DNA from: Streptomyces ardesiacus
GTDB taxonomy: Bacteria > Actinomycetota > Actinomycetes > Streptomycetales > Streptomycetaceae
Direction: 5' to 3'
DNA length: 64,000 nt
NCBI RefSeq assembly: GCF_003112575.1
Contig: NZ_BEWC01000006.1
Coordinates: 358,616 to 422,615, forward strand
In this document: positions 8,827-16,444 of the stretch, piece after piece
How the letters are laid out: the number at the start of each line of letters is the position of its first letter
Numbering within the stretch: position 1 is the first letter of the stretch
Made by a program: the position numbers and the translations under genes
The notes under the pieces: generated by a model
Database searches by the model: none
The model's input: the letters and a program-made list of their open reading frames with translations, nothing else
What the model was told of the DNA's origin: nothing

Positions 8827-9096
8827 TTACCCGTCCCCGCTCAACCCCGTGGACCCTCGGCGCAGTTCGCGCTCCCCCGCCTCGATGCGGGCCGTCAGCG
8901 GCACCGCGTCGCCGTCCGCCGTCCACCGCACGGGGATGTCCGGAAGTCGCCCGTCCGGATGGTCCTCCAGCCCGTGCGTGCCGGTGAGGGCGCGCGGCCC
9001 GTGGGGCGCCGCGACCGCGGCGACGCGCTGCTCGCGCCACCGCTGCCACGCGCCGGGCCCGTCGTGGGGTGCGCCGGGGGCCGCCCTCGTCGTGGC
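8827..9096 (-). pseudogene. Remnant of a DUF1684-like gene with no start codon
   Basis: Directly after the TGA of the flavin monooxygenase gene, and in the same frame, an open stretch of 89 codons runs to a TAA at 8827. It contains AWQRWREQRVAAVAAPHG, then LTGTHGLEDHPDGRLPDIPV and RWTADGDAVPLTARI, which I read as the N-terminal part of a DUF1684 domain (usual proteins exceed 200 residues). There is no ATG, GTG or TTG before the conserved part, and the product stops early. DUF1684 genes are often next to luciferase-like monooxygenase genes, which supports a decayed former partner. Family assignment is from memory of the motif and is moderate. Confidence 0.45.
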
Positions 9097-10440
9097 TCAA
9101 GCCTTCCGTACCGGCTCGGCCAGACCGAGGTGGGAGCGCAGGGTGTCGCCCTCGTAGGCGGTGCGGAACGCGCCCCGCTCCTGGAGCAGCGGGACCACCC
9201 GGTCCACGAACTCGTCCAGCCCGCCCGGGGTCAGGTGCGGTACGAGGATGAAGCCGTCGGCGGCACCCCGCCGCACGAACTCCGTCAGCTCCGCGGCCAC
9301 CTCCCCGGGCGTGCCGACGAAGGACTGCCGGGCGCTCGCCTCGATCACGGTCTGCCGGATGGACAGTCCGCGCTCCTGCGCCAGGGCCCGCCACTTCTCG
9401 GCGGTCGCGCGGCTGTCGCCGTGCCGGGTCCGCCCCTGGCTGAGCTGCGGGTCGGCCACCGGGTCCACCTCGGGCAGCGGTCCGTCGGGGTCGTACCCGG
9501 ACAGGTCGACGCCCCAGATCTGCTCCAGCGTGAGCAGCGCGGTCTGCGGGGACACCTGCTGCCACCGGATCTCCTCGGCCCGTTCCCGCGCCTCGGCGGA
9601 GGTGTCCCCGAGGACGACGGTGACCCCGGGCATGATCCTGAGGTCGTCGGGGCTCCGGCCGTACGTCGCCAGACGGCGTTTCACGTCGGCGTAGAAGGCG
9701 CGTCCCGCCTCGAGGGTGCCGTGCCGGGTGAAGATCACGTCCGCCGAGGAGGCGGCGAACTCCCGGCCCTCGTCGGAGTCGCCCGCCTGGATCACCACCG
9801 GGTGCCCCTGCGGGGAGCGGGGCAGGGTGAACTCGCCCGCGATGTCGAAGTGCCGGCCGTGGTGGGCGAAGGGGCGGGGGGTGCCGTCGGGGTCCCAGGA
9901 GTCCCACAGCGTCCGCGCCGCGGCCACGAACTCGGCGGCGCGGGTGTAGCGATCGGCCCGGTCCAGGTAGCCGCCGCGCCGGAAGTTCTCGCCGGTGAAG
10001 GCGTCGGAGGAGGTCACCACGTTCCAGGCGGCCCGGCCGCCGCTGAGGTGGTCCAGGGTGGCGAACCGGCGGGCGAGTTCGTAGGGCTCGTTGAACGTGG
10101 CGTTGACCGTGGCGGCGAGTCCGAGGCGTCCGGTGACCGCGGCCAGCGCGTGGAGCACGGTCAGGGACTCGGGACGGCCGACCACGTCCAGGTCGTGGAG
10201 GCGGCCCTTGTGCTCACGCAGCCGCAGCCCCTCGGCGAGGAAGAAGAAGTCGAACAGACCGCGTTCGGCGGTGCGCGCGAGGTGCTCGAAGGAGGCGAAG
10301 TCGATCTGCGAGCCCGAGCGCGGATCGGCCCAGACGGTGGTGTTGTTGACGCCGGGGAAGTGCGCGGCGAGGTGCATCCGTTTCGGCCGCCCCGGCTCCG
10401 GCTGTCCCGGCTTCGGCTGCGGCGGTTTCGGTCCGGTCAT
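9097..10440 (-). CDS. NtaA/SnaA/DszA-type flavin-dependent monooxygenase
   Basis: A 447-residue luciferase-like (LLM) monooxygenase. Segments typical of the NtaA/SnaA/DszA branch are MHLAAHFPGVNNTTVWADP near the N-terminus, ATVNATFNEPYELARRFATL, GRAAWNVVTS and SPQGHPVVIQAGDS. These enzymes use reduced FMN supplied by a reductase to oxygenate C-S or C-N bonds. The N-terminal 20 residues are a Pro/Lys/Gln-rich head. The ATG overlaps the stop of the upstream LLM gene by four bases, so the two are coupled. The gene is the last intact member of a cluster with an amino-acid-type importer, pointing to breakdown of an imported organosulfur or amino compound. Confidence 0.88.
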   Translation of the reverse strand: MTGPKPPQPKPGQPEPGRPKRMHLAAHFPGVNNTTVWADPRSGSQIDFASFEHLARTAERGLFDFFFLAEGLRLREHKGRLHDLDVVGRPESLTVLHALAAVTGRLGLAATVNATFNEPYELARRFATLDHLSGGRAAWNVVTSSDAFTGENFRRGGYLDRADRYTRAAEFVAAARTLWDSWDPDGTPRPFAHHGRHFDIAGEFTLPRSPQGHPVVIQAGDSDEGREFAASSADVIFTRHGTLEAGRAFYADVKRRLATYGRSPDDLRIMPGVTVVLGDTSAEARERAEEIRWQQVSPQTALLTLEQIWGVDLSGYDPDGPLPEVDPVADPQLSQGRTRHGDSRATAEKWRALAQERGLSIRQTVIEASARQSFVGTPGEVAAELTEFVRRGAADGFILVPHLTPGGLDEFVDRVVPLLQERGAFRTAYEGDTLRSHLGLAEPVRKA

Positions 10441-11516
10441 GACGCTCCCTGCGTGACGGCGTACTGGTTGGCGGGCCGGGCCAGGCCCAGGTGGTCCCGG
10501 AGCGTGCTGCCCGGGTAGAAGGTGCGGAACAGTCCCCGGTGCTGGAGCAGGGACACGGTGCCGTTGACGAGGCGTTCCAGGTCGCGGTGCGGGTCGACCG
10601 GCGTGAGGTGGAAGCCGTCGACGGTGCCGTCCCGGTGCCAGGAGACGATCAGTTCGGCCAGGTCGACGGGGCCGCCGCGGTAGAGCGGGCCGTGCGGGGT
10701 GGTGCGGGGGCCGCCTCCGCCGTGGCCGGGGTCGGCCGCGTACTCGCCGTCGCCGAGGTCGACGTCCAGGGCGGCGAGGACCCGCAGGCCGTCCGGGTCG
10801 CGGCCGTGCGCCGCGGCGGCCGCCCGCAGTTCGGCCCGCGCGGCGGCGGCCCGGGCGGGCAGCGCGGTGCGCACCAGGGCGACGTCGGCGTACCGGGCCG
10901 CGACCGCCCGTGCGGCCCGGCCGGTCGCCTCGACCACCCGCACGGGGTGCCCCTGCGGCGGCCGGGGCACGATCGAGGGGCCCTTGACGGAGAAGGCGGA
11001 GCCGGTGAAGTCGACGTGGTGGAGCTTGTCCCGGTCGATGAAGCGGCCGGTGGCCGCGTCCCGGATCTCGGCGTCGTCCTCCCAGCTGTCCCACAGCCGT
11101 GCCGCCACGTCGGCGACCTCACCGGCCTCCTGCCAGAGCGCTTCGGCGGGCGCGGCGTCGCGGCGGCCGAAGAGGCGTGCCTCGCCCTCGGTGGTGGACA
11201 CGTCGATCCGCCAGCCGGCCCGGCCGCGGCTGACCCAGTCGAGGGTCGCCACCGCCGCCTGGACGTGGAAGGGCTCGGTGTGGGTGGTGGTGACGGTGGG
11301 GACCAGGCCGACGCGGCGCGTGAGGGGCGCCAGCCGGGACAGGACGGCGAGCGCGTCGGGGCCGGGGCGGGCGAAGCCGTCGTGCAGGGTCACGAAGTCG
11401 AGTGCGCCGCGTTCCGCGAGCCGGGCCGCGGCCACGTACGCGCCGGCGTCGTGGTCGGAGCGCCGGTCCAGTGCGGCGGCCAGGTGCAGCCGCCGTCTGC
11501 CGTGGGAGGAGGTCAT
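10437..11516 (-). CDS. Second LLM-class flavin-dependent monooxygenase
   Basis: A 359-residue luciferase-like protein, shorter and divergent from its coupled neighbour. Recognisable parts are LHLAAALDRRSDHDAGAYV, the substrate-barrel strand GALDFVTLHDGF, GLVPTVTTTHTEPFHVQAAV and RGRAGWRIDVSTTEG, and PPQGHPVRVVEATGRAA. It ends with the same YPGSTLRDHLGLARP type of tail as the other enzyme. A pair of such monooxygenases beside a polar-amino-acid importer recalls the Bacillus ytmI and yxe loci for sulfur amino acid scavenging. The gene starts 49 bases after the ABC ATPase stop on the same strand. Confidence 0.82.
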   Translation of the reverse strand: MTSSHGRRRLHLAAALDRRSDHDAGAYVAAARLAERGALDFVTLHDGFARPGPDALAVLSRLAPLTRRVGLVPTVTTTHTEPFHVQAAVATLDWVSRGRAGWRIDVSTTEGEARLFGRRDAAPAEALWQEAGEVADVAARLWDSWEDDAEIRDAATGRFIDRDKLHHVDFTGSAFSVKGPSIVPRPPQGHPVRVVEATGRAARAVAARYADVALVRTALPARAAAARAELRAAAAAHGRDPDGLRVLAALDVDLGDGEYAADPGHGGGGPRTTPHGPLYRGGPVDLAELIVSWHRDGTVDGFHLTPVDPHRDLERLVNGTVSLLQHRGLFRTFYPGSTLRDHLGLARPANQYAVTQGAS

Positions 11517-11565
11517 GCGGGATCGTCCCTTTCTGTCTGCTCTGTGTGCGTCAACAACCCGGTCG

Positions 11566-12345
11566 TCACAGGACCCTGGAGAGGAAGGCCCGGGTGCGCT
11601 CGTGCCGCGGGCGGTCCAGTACGTCGCCGGGCGGGCCCTGTTCGACGATGCGTCCGTCGTCCATGAAGACCACCGTGTCGGCGACCTCGCGGGCGAAGCC
11701 GGTCTCGTGGGTGACGACGATCATGGTGGTGCCCTGCCGGGCCAGGTCCCCGATGACGTCGAGCACCTCGCCGACCAGTTCGGGGTCGAGCGCGGACGTC
11801 GGCTCGTCGAACAGCAGCAGCCGCGGCTCCAGGGCGAGCGCCCGCGCGATGGCCACCCGCTGCTGCTGCCCGCCGGAGAGCTGCCGGGGGAAGGCACCGG
11901 CCCGGTCCGCGAGCCCCACGCGCTCCAGGAGCCGTCGGGCCGTGTCGACGGCCTCGCGGCGTGGGCGTTTCAGCGCGGAGACCGGGGCCTCGGTGATGTT
12001 CTCCAGGACCGTCAGGTGCGGGAAGAGGTGGAAGTCCTGGAAGACGAAGCCGATCCTCGTGCGCTGCCTCAGCACCTCGCGCTCGGGCAGTTCGCGCAGC
12101 CGGTCGCCGCTGCGCCGGTAGCCGATGAGGTCACCGTCCACGCTGATCAGGCCCCGGTCCACCTTCTCCAGGTGGTTGACGGTGCGCAGCAGCGTCGACT
12201 TGCCGGAGCCGGAGGGACCGAGGACCACGGTCACCTCGCCGGTGCGCACGGTGAGATCGACGCCCTTGAGCACGTGGAGCGGGCCGAAGCTCTTGTGCAC
12301 GTCCCTGATGTCGACCATGACGTCCGTATCGCTGCCGGTGCTCAT
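11566..12345 (-). CDS. Polar amino acid ABC transporter ATPase (GlnQ-like)
   Basis: A 259-residue ABC ATPase. Walker A GPSGSGKST, Q-loop FVFQDFHLFPHLTVL, signature LSGGQQQR, Walker B LLLFDEPTSALD and the switch His in VVTHETGFA are all intact. The FPHLTVLENI and HETGFAREVAD phrases are those of the polar amino acid uptake (PAAT) family. It powers the permease at 14144 together with the binding lipoprotein at 15417. Its ATG overlaps the stop of the FAD protein gene by four bases, so permease, FAD protein and ATPase form one coupled set. Confidence 0.93.
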   Translation of the reverse strand: MSTGSDTDVMVDIRDVHKSFGPLHVLKGVDLTVRTGEVTVVLGPSGSGKSTLLRTVNHLEKVDRGLISVDGDLIGYRRSGDRLRELPEREVLRQRTRIGFVFQDFHLFPHLTVLENITEAPVSALKRPRREAVDTARRLLERVGLADRAGAFPRQLSGGQQQRVAIARALALEPRLLLFDEPTSALDPELVGEVLDVIGDLARQGTTMIVVTHETGFAREVADTVVFMDDGRIVEQGPPGDVLDRPRHERTRAFLSRVL

Positions 12346-14147
12346 CGCGAGGACTCCTCGAGCAGGGGGTGGTCGGGCACCGCGGGCCGTCCTGGGGCCC
12401 GCAGGAAGGTCAGTACGGCCCGCGCGGTGGCGTCGTTCTGCCGGAAGGCGACGCCCCCGGTGCGGGGCCGGGTGAACGCGCCCGAGCCGCGCGCGTCGGT
12501 GTGCGGGCCGAGCGCGAAGCGCCGCGGGTGCGGCCGTCCGGCGCGGTCCAGCACCCGCCCGTCGGTACGGTCCACGGCCAGCAGTCCGTCCGGCGTCGCG
12601 GCGGCACCGTCGGCGTGCAGCGCGCGCAGCAGCGGGTCGCGGGCGCGTTCCACGGTGGGGTGCGGCAGCCGGGCCTCGACCAGCGCCCGGGCCTCGACGG
12701 CGGCGCCCGGCACGGTGGCGCTCGTCGCCCGGAACACCCCGTCCCGGGCGGTGACCGTCGTCCCGGCACCCAGGAAGCGGACGACGCCTGCCCGGGACAG
12801 GGCGAGCAGTTGCCGCAGCCGGGGGCCGGGCGGCCCGGAGGCCAGGAGGCTGAAGAAGCCGTGCCACCAGCCGCCGACGTCGCCGAGCCGGACGAGTTGT
12901 CCGTACACGGAGAGCAGGGCGAGGAAGACCGCCAGGTCGGGGCTGTGCGCCGGGTCGTGCCGGCGCCGCAGGTCGGCCTCGACGTACCGGCGCAGCCCGT
13001 CCTGGAGCTGTGCGTGCGAGCCGTACCGCACGGCGTCCAGGGGCCGGTCGAGGGCGGCGAGGTCGAGCCGGTCGGCGGGGTCGGGCACGGCGGCGGCGAC
13101 GAGGGCCGCCCGCTCGTCCGGGCCGGCGGCGGCGTACCGCGCCTCGAAGCCGGCCCGGTCGGTGCGCACCCGTTCCGGGTGGGCGGTGAAGAGGCGGTGG
13201 TAGTGGGCGAAGCCCAGTTCCTTCTCCACCAGCGGCCACACGTCGCGCCGGAAGTCGAAGCCGTCCGGCCGGGCGAGCAGCGCCTCGGTCTCGGCGGGGC
13301 CGAAGAACCTCGGCAGCGGCGGCCGTTCCCCGGTCCAGTCGTAGCCGATCTTCGCGTGGTACGGCACCCCGCGCCGGGAGCCGGCCCACAGCACCGGCTC
13401 CCGCCCGGACGGCACGTAGGTGTCCCCGGCGTACCGCCCTCCCCTGCCCTCGGTCAGCAGCACCATCAGGTCCACGAAGGCCAGCCCGAGACCGCGCACG
13501 AGGACCGGTTCCCCGGGGCGCAGCACGGACAGGTCGCTGTCGGCGGTGAAGTCCGGCGGGAGGTGGACGAGCCCGTGCGCCCGGGCGTACTCCGACAACT
13601 CCCGCTGCCGGTCGTCGGGTTCGGCGTCGAGGTGGCCGAGGGTGAGGACGACCAGGTCGGCGGGGAGCGGGGTGGCCCGGCCCTCCAGCCACACCCGCTG
13701 GCGCTCCTCGCCCGAGCCCTCCACCCGCAGCGCGCGGCGCGCGTGGTGGTACACGACGGCGTTCGGGGGCAGTCCCGCCACGGCGCGCTGGTACACCCAG
13801 CGCAGGTACGTGCCCTGGGTCCGCCGGTCGGCGAAGGTGCGGCCGTCCAGGGCCGCCCACTCGTGCAGGGTGGGCCCGGGCCGTACCGGGCCGGCCATGT
13901 CGACCGTGTCGTCGGTGAACATGGTGACGTCCTCGGCGTGCGAGTTCATCCACAGCAGCGGGGACTGCCGGTCGCGCCAGACGCGTCCGGCGCCCGGCGG
14001 ATGCGGGTCCACGAGGTGGATGTCGAGGCCGCGGCCGTCGTACAGCTCGGGGGCGTTGGCGGCGATGCGCTCCAGCAGTCCGGTGCCGCGCGGTCCGGCG
14101 CCGACGACGACGAGGGAGGCCCGGGTGCCCTGCGCGGGGCGGGTCAC
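12342..14147 (-). CDS. FAD/NAD(P)-binding oxidoreductase
   Basis: A 601-residue flavoprotein. The N-terminal Rossmann motif VVVGAGPRGTGLLERI binds FAD, and a second nucleotide-binding region PADLVVLTLGHLDAEP lies near residue 200. The family is the large FAD-NAD(P)-binding (NAD_binding_9-like) group. It is inserted between permease and ATPase genes of an amino acid importer and uses a GTG start whose GTGA overlaps the permease stop, so it belongs to the same operon. It may oxidise the imported substrate or serve the two flavin monooxygenases downstream, but no specific reaction can be read from the sequence. Confidence 0.8.
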   Translation of the reverse strand: MTRPAQGTRASLVVVGAGPRGTGLLERIAANAPELYDGRGLDIHLVDPHPPGAGRVWRDRQSPLLWMNSHAEDVTMFTDDTVDMAGPVRPGPTLHEWAALDGRTFADRRTQGTYLRWVYQRAVAGLPPNAVVYHHARRALRVEGSGEERQRVWLEGRATPLPADLVVLTLGHLDAEPDDRQRELSEYARAHGLVHLPPDFTADSDLSVLRPGEPVLVRGLGLAFVDLMVLLTEGRGGRYAGDTYVPSGREPVLWAGSRRGVPYHAKIGYDWTGERPPLPRFFGPAETEALLARPDGFDFRRDVWPLVEKELGFAHYHRLFTAHPERVRTDRAGFEARYAAAGPDERAALVAAAVPDPADRLDLAALDRPLDAVRYGSHAQLQDGLRRYVEADLRRRHDPAHSPDLAVFLALLSVYGQLVRLGDVGGWWHGFFSLLASGPPGPRLRQLLALSRAGVVRFLGAGTTVTARDGVFRATSATVPGAAVEARALVEARLPHPTVERARDPLLRALHADGAAATPDGLLAVDRTDGRVLDRAGRPHPRRFALGPHTDARGSGAFTRPRTGGVAFRQNDATARAVLTFLRAPGRPAVPDHPLLEESSR

Positions 14148-15001
14148 CGGGTGCGCTCCGTGCCGCGGGCGTAGTGCTTCTCGACGTAGTACTGGCCGAT
14201 GCCGAGGAGCGAGGTGACCGCGGTGTACCAGAGGGTCGCCACCATCAGCATCGGGACGACCTGATAAGTGCGGTGGTGGACGAGCTGTACCGAGTAGAGC
14301 AGGTCCTGCACGGCGATGACGCTGACGATGGAGGTGCCTTTGAGGGTGCCGATCAGCATGTTCCCGGCCGGCGGCACGATGGTGCGCATGGCCTGCGGCA
14401 GGACGATCCGCCGCCACCGGCGCCACCGGCCCAGGCCCAGGGCCTGTGCGGCCTCGACCTGGCCGCGGTCGACGGACAGGATGCCGCCGCGCACCACCTC
14501 GGCGGCGTACGCGGCCTCGTGCAGGGTCAGGCCGATGACCGCGACGGTGACCGGGCCGAGCAGGTCGACCGTCCTCACGCCGAGGACCTGCGGGTACAGG
14601 GCGCCGATGTTGAACCACAGCAGCAGCTGCACCAGGATCGGTATCGACCGGAACAGCCAGACGTAGCCCCAGCTCACGGCGCGCAGCACGGGGTTGGCGG
14701 AGAGCCGGAACGCGGCGAGCAGGGTGCCCAGCGCGAAGCCGAGGGCCATGACGACGGCGGTGAGCCAGAGGGTGAGCCACAGGCCGCGCAGGACGGAGTC
14801 GGAGGTGAACCAGTCCGCGACGACGCCCCACTGGAACGCGTCGTTGCGCAGCACGGAGTTGAGGGCGAGGGCGAGCAGGACGAGGACGGCCGCGGCGGCC
14901 GTCCACTGGCCGGGGTGGCGGTGCGGGACGATCCGCGGGAGGTCCGTCCGGTCCGGGCTCTGCGGCACGGCGGCGGACTTGGCGAGGGTGTCGGAGGTCA
15001 T
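14144..15001 (-). CDS. Polar amino acid ABC transporter permease
   Basis: A 285-residue permease of the HisM/GlnP type. After a cytoplasmic head come five membrane segments; the EAA-type cytoplasmic loop reads AQALGLGRWRRWRRIVLPQ, and the entry of the domain VLRGLWLTLWLTAVVMALG is typical of PAAT permeases. It probably works as a homodimer because only one permease gene is present. ATG 15001 has GGAG seven bases upstream; the in-frame ATG 15019 has no ribosome site. It is the first gene of the leftward operon and is divergent from the binding-protein gene. Confidence 0.9.
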   Translation of the reverse strand: MTSDTLAKSAAVPQSPDRTDLPRIVPHRHPGQWTAAAAVLVLLALALNSVLRNDAFQWGVVADWFTSDSVLRGLWLTLWLTAVVMALGFALGTLLAAFRLSANPVLRAVSWGYVWLFRSIPILVQLLLWFNIGALYPQVLGVRTVDLLGPVTVAVIGLTLHEAAYAAEVVRGGILSVDRGQVEAAQALGLGRWRRWRRIVLPQAMRTIVPPAGNMLIGTLKGTSIVSVIAVQDLLYSVQLVHHRTYQVVPMLMVATLWYTAVTSLLGIGQYYVEKHYARGTERTR

Positions 15002-15085
15002 GCGAAGGCTCCGTGACATCGAGTCAGTCGGACACGGTGGGTGGTGCCTTCACACGGCCGAGCCCCTCAGCATGGCCGTGCGCCG

Positions 15086-15116
15086 AGAGTACGGGGGTGT
15101 TTCCGTCCGCTGTCAA
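15086..15116 (-). promoter_or_regulatory. Candidate promoter of the permease operon
   Basis: On the minus strand TTGACA (15116-15111) and TACTCT (15091-15086) are separated by 19 bases, 85 bases before the permease start. The -35 box is perfect but the spacing is long. A seven-codon ATG reading frame without Cys follows it closely. Confidence 0.4.
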
Positions 15117-15151
15117 GGCTGTCCACACTGTGAGCCGCACATCTCAACGCG

Positions 15152-15186
15152 TTGACGCGGAACCCGATGCCTGTTCCACTTGGCCC
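15152..15186 (+). promoter_or_regulatory. Candidate leaderless promoter for the Cys leader peptide
   Basis: TTGACG (15152-15157), a 17-base spacer and TCCACT (15175-15180) end six bases before ATG 15187, which places transcription start at or next to the ATG. There is no ribosome site before this ATG, so a leaderless leader peptide is expected, as described for mycobacterial Cys leader peptides. Confidence 0.5.
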
Positions 15187-15258
15187 ATGCATCCACAGCA
15201 GTGGCTGGTCACGCGCTCCCACATCGACTTCGGTCGAGTGTGGTCCTGTTCCTGTTGA
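15187..15258 (+). CDS. Cys-ending leader peptide (attenuator uORF)
   Basis: A 23-codon reading frame, too short for usual gene finders, ending LVTRSHIDFGRVWSCSC then TGA. The L-T/V-R-x-HID-x-x-R core followed by terminal cysteines is the signature of the small actinobacterial putative leader peptides found before sulfur-assimilation and sulfur-uptake genes. Ribosome stalling at the two Cys codons when cysteine is scarce is known from mycobacterial homologues to switch on the downstream genes. It precedes the amino-acid-type binding lipoprotein gene by 158 bases. The 3' stretch after it (gatcgcctgatcggctgatc repeats, then GC-rich dyads) could form the alternative structures. No Shine-Dalgarno; start inferred from promoter geometry. 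Confidence 0.75.
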   Translation: MHPQQWLVTRSHIDFGRVWSCSC

Positions 15259-15416
15259 GCCGACGCCCTGCCTGCCCCGGTCGCGTGATCGCCTGATCGG
15301 CTGATCCCGTCGGGGTCTCCTCGGGTCCGCCCTGTCGCCGGCCCGCCTTCACACGCGCACGCACCCCTCCCCTCGCGCCGCCGTCCCACGCCTTCGCTCT
15401 CAGGAGACCGCTGACG

Positions 15417-16364
15417 ATGCGTACGTCCTCGCGCGCCCGAAAACGCCTGTCCCTCCCCTTCGCCCTGGTGGCCTCCGCCGCCCTGCTGCTCACCGCCTGC
15501 GGATCCGGTGACCCCGCCACGGACGTCGCGGGCGCGGCGGCCGGTTCCGACGCGGTCCCCACCACGGACGTCGTCTCCGGCGTCCGGCGCAACGCGGACG
15601 CCGTGCGCCTGCTGCCGCCGGGCACCGGGGAACTCACCCTCGCCGTCAGCGTCGGCGGCACCCCGCCGGGCACCACCTATCTGTCCGACGGCAAGACGCC
15701 GACCGGCCAGGACGTCGACGTCGCACACGCCGTCGCCAGGGCGCTGGGCCTCGCGCTCAGGACCGAGCAGGCCTCCTTCGAGGCGATCCTGCCGGCCCTG
15801 GACAGCGGCAAGTACGACGTCGGCGCCGGCAACTTCGGGGTGACCGAGGAGCGGCGCAGGACCATCGACTTCGTCACCTACATCAACGACGGCCAGGGCT
15901 TCGCGGCCCGTGAGGAGAGCGACCTGTCCGAGGTGACCGACCTCCGGCAGCTGTGCGGTCTGAAGGTGGCGACCGGCGCCGGCACCACCTTCGAGGCCAC
16001 GCTGGAGGAGAGCCGTCACCTGTGCACGGACGCGGGCGACGAGGCGTACACCGTGCAGACGTACAGCGAGCCCGGTGCGCTGTGGTCCTCGCTCCAGCAG
16101 GGGCGCAGCGACGTCGTGATGTCGACCGTCAACGGCCTGCGCTACGCGGTCGCCCACCAGCGGGGCGTGAAGTTCCTGAACGAGTTCCACCGCCTGGACG
16201 TCGGCTTCGCCCTCAAGAAGGGCTCCGCGCTGGCGCCCGCCCTCCGGGCCGCGGTGGACGGGCTGATCGCCGACGGGACGTACGCCCGCATCCTGAAGAA
16301 GTGGGGCACGGCCGAGTCGGCGATCGCGAAGTCGGAGATCTCACCGCCGGAGCTGAAGGACTGA
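15417..16364 (+). CDS. Amino-acid-type ABC transporter substrate-binding lipoprotein
   Basis: A 315-residue binding protein of the SBP_bac_3 family. A lipoprotein signal peptide ends in the lipobox LLTAC near residue 28. The first lobe begins ELTLAVSVGGTPPGTTYLSD, and GQDVDVAHAVARALGL and GKYDVGAGNFGVTEERR are typical ligand-cleft segments; the C-terminus has ADGTYARILKKWG. ATG 15417 has AGGAG nine bases upstream. It is divergent from the permease-FAD-ATPase-monooxygenase operon and is separately controlled through the Cys leader peptide, suggesting the imported ligand is a sulfur source. Confidence 0.9.
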   Translation: MRTSSRARKRLSLPFALVASAALLLTACGSGDPATDVAGAAAGSDAVPTTDVVSGVRRNADAVRLLPPGTGELTLAVSVGGTPPGTTYLSDGKTPTGQDVDVAHAVARALGLALRTEQASFEAILPALDSGKYDVGAGNFGVTEERRRTIDFVTYINDGQGFAAREESDLSEVTDLRQLCGLKVATGAGTTFEATLEESRHLCTDAGDEAYTVQTYSEPGALWSSLQQGRSDVVMSTVNGLRYAVAHQRGVKFLNEFHRLDVGFALKKGSALAPALRAAVDGLIADGTYARILKKWGTAESAIAKSEISPPELKD

Positions 16365-16365
16365 C

Positions 16366-16440
16366 GGGCCGTCGAAGACCGGACCAGACCGGGCCGTCGG
16401 AGGCCGGACCGGGCCGACGAAGACCGGACCGGGCCGACGG
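16366..16440. repeat. Short tandem repeats with 20-25 bp period
   Basis: The unit gggccgacgaagaccggacc recurs with small changes about three and a half times (gggccgtcgaagaccggacc, gggccgtcggaggccggacc). It fills the gap between two convergent genes and has no coding value. Confidence 0.75.
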
Positions 16441-16444
16441 CGCC

